This document shows, piece by piece, positions 63,097 to 64,000 of a DNA stretch of 64,000 nt. The notes beneath the pieces are model-generated. The model had not been told where the DNA came from. It saw only the letters and a program-made list of their open reading frames with translations, and ran no database searches. Source of the DNA: Halocaridina rubra (taxonomy: Eukaryota; Arthropoda; Malacostraca; Decapoda; Atyidae); assembly GCA_037179515.1 (NCBI GenBank), contig JAXCGZ010009472.1, positions 57,501 through 121,500 of the forward strand. The letters are read 5' to 3'. Every line of letters starts with the position of its first letter. Positions within the stretch are counted from its first letter, which is position 1. Position numbers and translations under genes: made by a program.

Positions 63097-63718
63097 ATGT
63101 AGACCATTGTTAATAATACTCTTCTTTGAAAATATTGCTTAGTGTTGCTTATAAAAATTAATTAAATGATACACTTTAATAGTTATGAATTACATTGTGT
63201 TTTGGAAAATAAACTGTTAGTCATGGAAAGTGGTGACCCCAACAAGTTTAATGAGGTCATGACATCTGTCATAAATATCATTTATAATATGTAAGATGAC
63301 AGCTCATAGTAAACCTGCCTTTGAATATACAATTTTTTTCATATTCACTTCCATTAGTAATTATTGTTATTTTGGAATAGTAATAATAATCGTAATTATG
63401 TATATGTTGAGTGTTCGTCATAAAATCGTAGATAATATTTATTGTTTTTTAGGTCTCAGTTTTATTTACTTATGGTGTTCAGGACATACATGGGAGCCTT
63501 TTGCGTTTGCAGTTCTAACACTGCCATAGGATACACAGCAGTGGCGTCAGATTTTAAGAGACAAAAATTGCGTTTTTATCTTGCATGAATTTAGAATTAT
63601 TAATACAGTTCTTTATTATTACATTATTTTATGAAAACTTGCCAAATATGTAACAAATGTTAGCAGAATATGAGAAGAATCAGCTGTGCAATGAAATTTT
63701 TTTTTTCTTTTAAAGAGA

Positions 63719-63800
63719 TTAATCCCCATTCGAAAGGGGGTGGACTAAGAGAGGTTTGAACTGGGGAATGAACTCTTGGATGCTCCTTTCTTCTGGGTAA
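63719..63800 (-). mobile_element. SINE family T, palindromic 3' end
   Basis: TAATCCCCATTCGAAAGGGG followed by GTGGACTAAGAG matches the ends of the family-T copies at 23743 and 52314. The tRNA-like head is not recognisable. Confidence 0.6.
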
Positions 63801-64000
63801 TTTGATAATTGTCAACTACTATAACTGTTTGAGAGTTTGCCGAATTTATTGAGACATGACTTATTCTGACTGGTACATCTTTAATCAGTTATTTATATAT
63901 ACAGTCCCATGGTGTTTTGCTCAAGATTTTTGAGAAACAAGTACAGTACGTACTACTATTATGGAAAGACTTAACATTATATAGCATAGAGCCCACACAG
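63801..64000. other. Unassigned
   Basis: No feature recognised up to the window edge. Confidence 0.5.

Larger units (their letters stand above)
62427..63235 (+). other. Kir 3' UTR with AATAAA signal
   Basis: Non-coding after the stop. AATAAA at 63208-63213 followed by a GT-rich stretch (GTTAGTCATGGAAAGTGGTG) is a plausible cleavage/polyadenylation site. The ORF at 62503-62754 arises from a short tandem repeat and is not a gene. Confidence 0.6.

Overview
The window looks like animal nuclear DNA, most likely from a decapod crustacean of the penaeid-shrimp type. The grounds are very dense simple-sequence repeats (long TA, GA, CA, TAA and TAG tracts), many LINE, SINE and Penelope-type retroposons, and one spliced animal gene with canonical GT/AG introns. 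The lineage is an inference from genome texture and cannot be confirmed from the sequence alone. Nothing prokaryotic, no CRISPR array and no operon is present.

The only host gene I can support is an inward-rectifier potassium channel (Kir/Irk family) on the + strand. Six coding exons lie at 22568-22727, 24471-24632, 49315-49561, 50193-50374, 52028-52208 and 62277-62426. Their splice phases agree throughout, and together they encode about 359 residues from the cytoplasmic N-terminal region through M1, the pore (TIGYG), M2 and the cytoplasmic domain to a stop at 62424-62426. The first coding exon(s), perhaps 40 residues, were not found. A polyadenylation signal lies at 63208. The introns, especially the 24.7-kb intron 2, are swollen by transposable elements.

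About 40 percent of the window is one LINE family (15 copies, A to O), an APE-type non-LTR element of CR1/L2-group appearance. Copy O (56976-60600, - strand) has an intact 940-codon ORF2 (endonuclease plus reverse transcriptase) and a 5'-truncated ORF1. ORF2 overlaps ORF1 by 94 nt in the -1 frame, has no AUG before codon 135, and an AAATTTT heptamer sits at the start of the overlap. All copies share a 3' hairpin followed by a short ATTACAATTAGGTA-type tail that often runs straight into (AC)n. Copies occur in tandem (L, M, N), head to head (E/F, J/K) and internally deleted (B, I).

Intron 2 also holds a young Ty3/gypsy LTR retrotransposon on the - strand (25336-34213). Its LTRs are almost identical and it has a complete gag, protease and integrase, but pol carries a frameshift, a stop codon and a deletion of the reverse-transcriptase core and RNase H. 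It landed inside a (TA)n tract.

Region by region: 0-16 kb holds LINE copies A-F, microsatellites, one large foldback element and tRNA-derived SINEs. 16.4-17.8 kb holds a second LINE-type fragment and a Penelope GIY-YIG fragment. 18-22.5 kb is mostly microsatellite and unassigned DNA. 22.5-25 kb holds Kir exons 1-2, SINEs and a palindromic MITE-like element. 25.3-34.2 kb is the gypsy element. 34.3-47.5 kb is LINE copies G-N. 49.3-52.2 kb holds Kir exons 3-5 and a Tigger-derived MITE. 52.7-56.2 kb is a duplicated, minisatellite-bearing segment bounded by huge (TA)n arrays. 57-60.6 kb is LINE O, and 62.3-63.2 kb is the last Kir exon and 3' UTR. I see no convincing novel gene system. The most interesting signals are the LINE translation architecture, the LINE tail and nesting pattern, the pore-lining Gln in the Kir channel, and the 53.5-56 kb duplicated satellite block.
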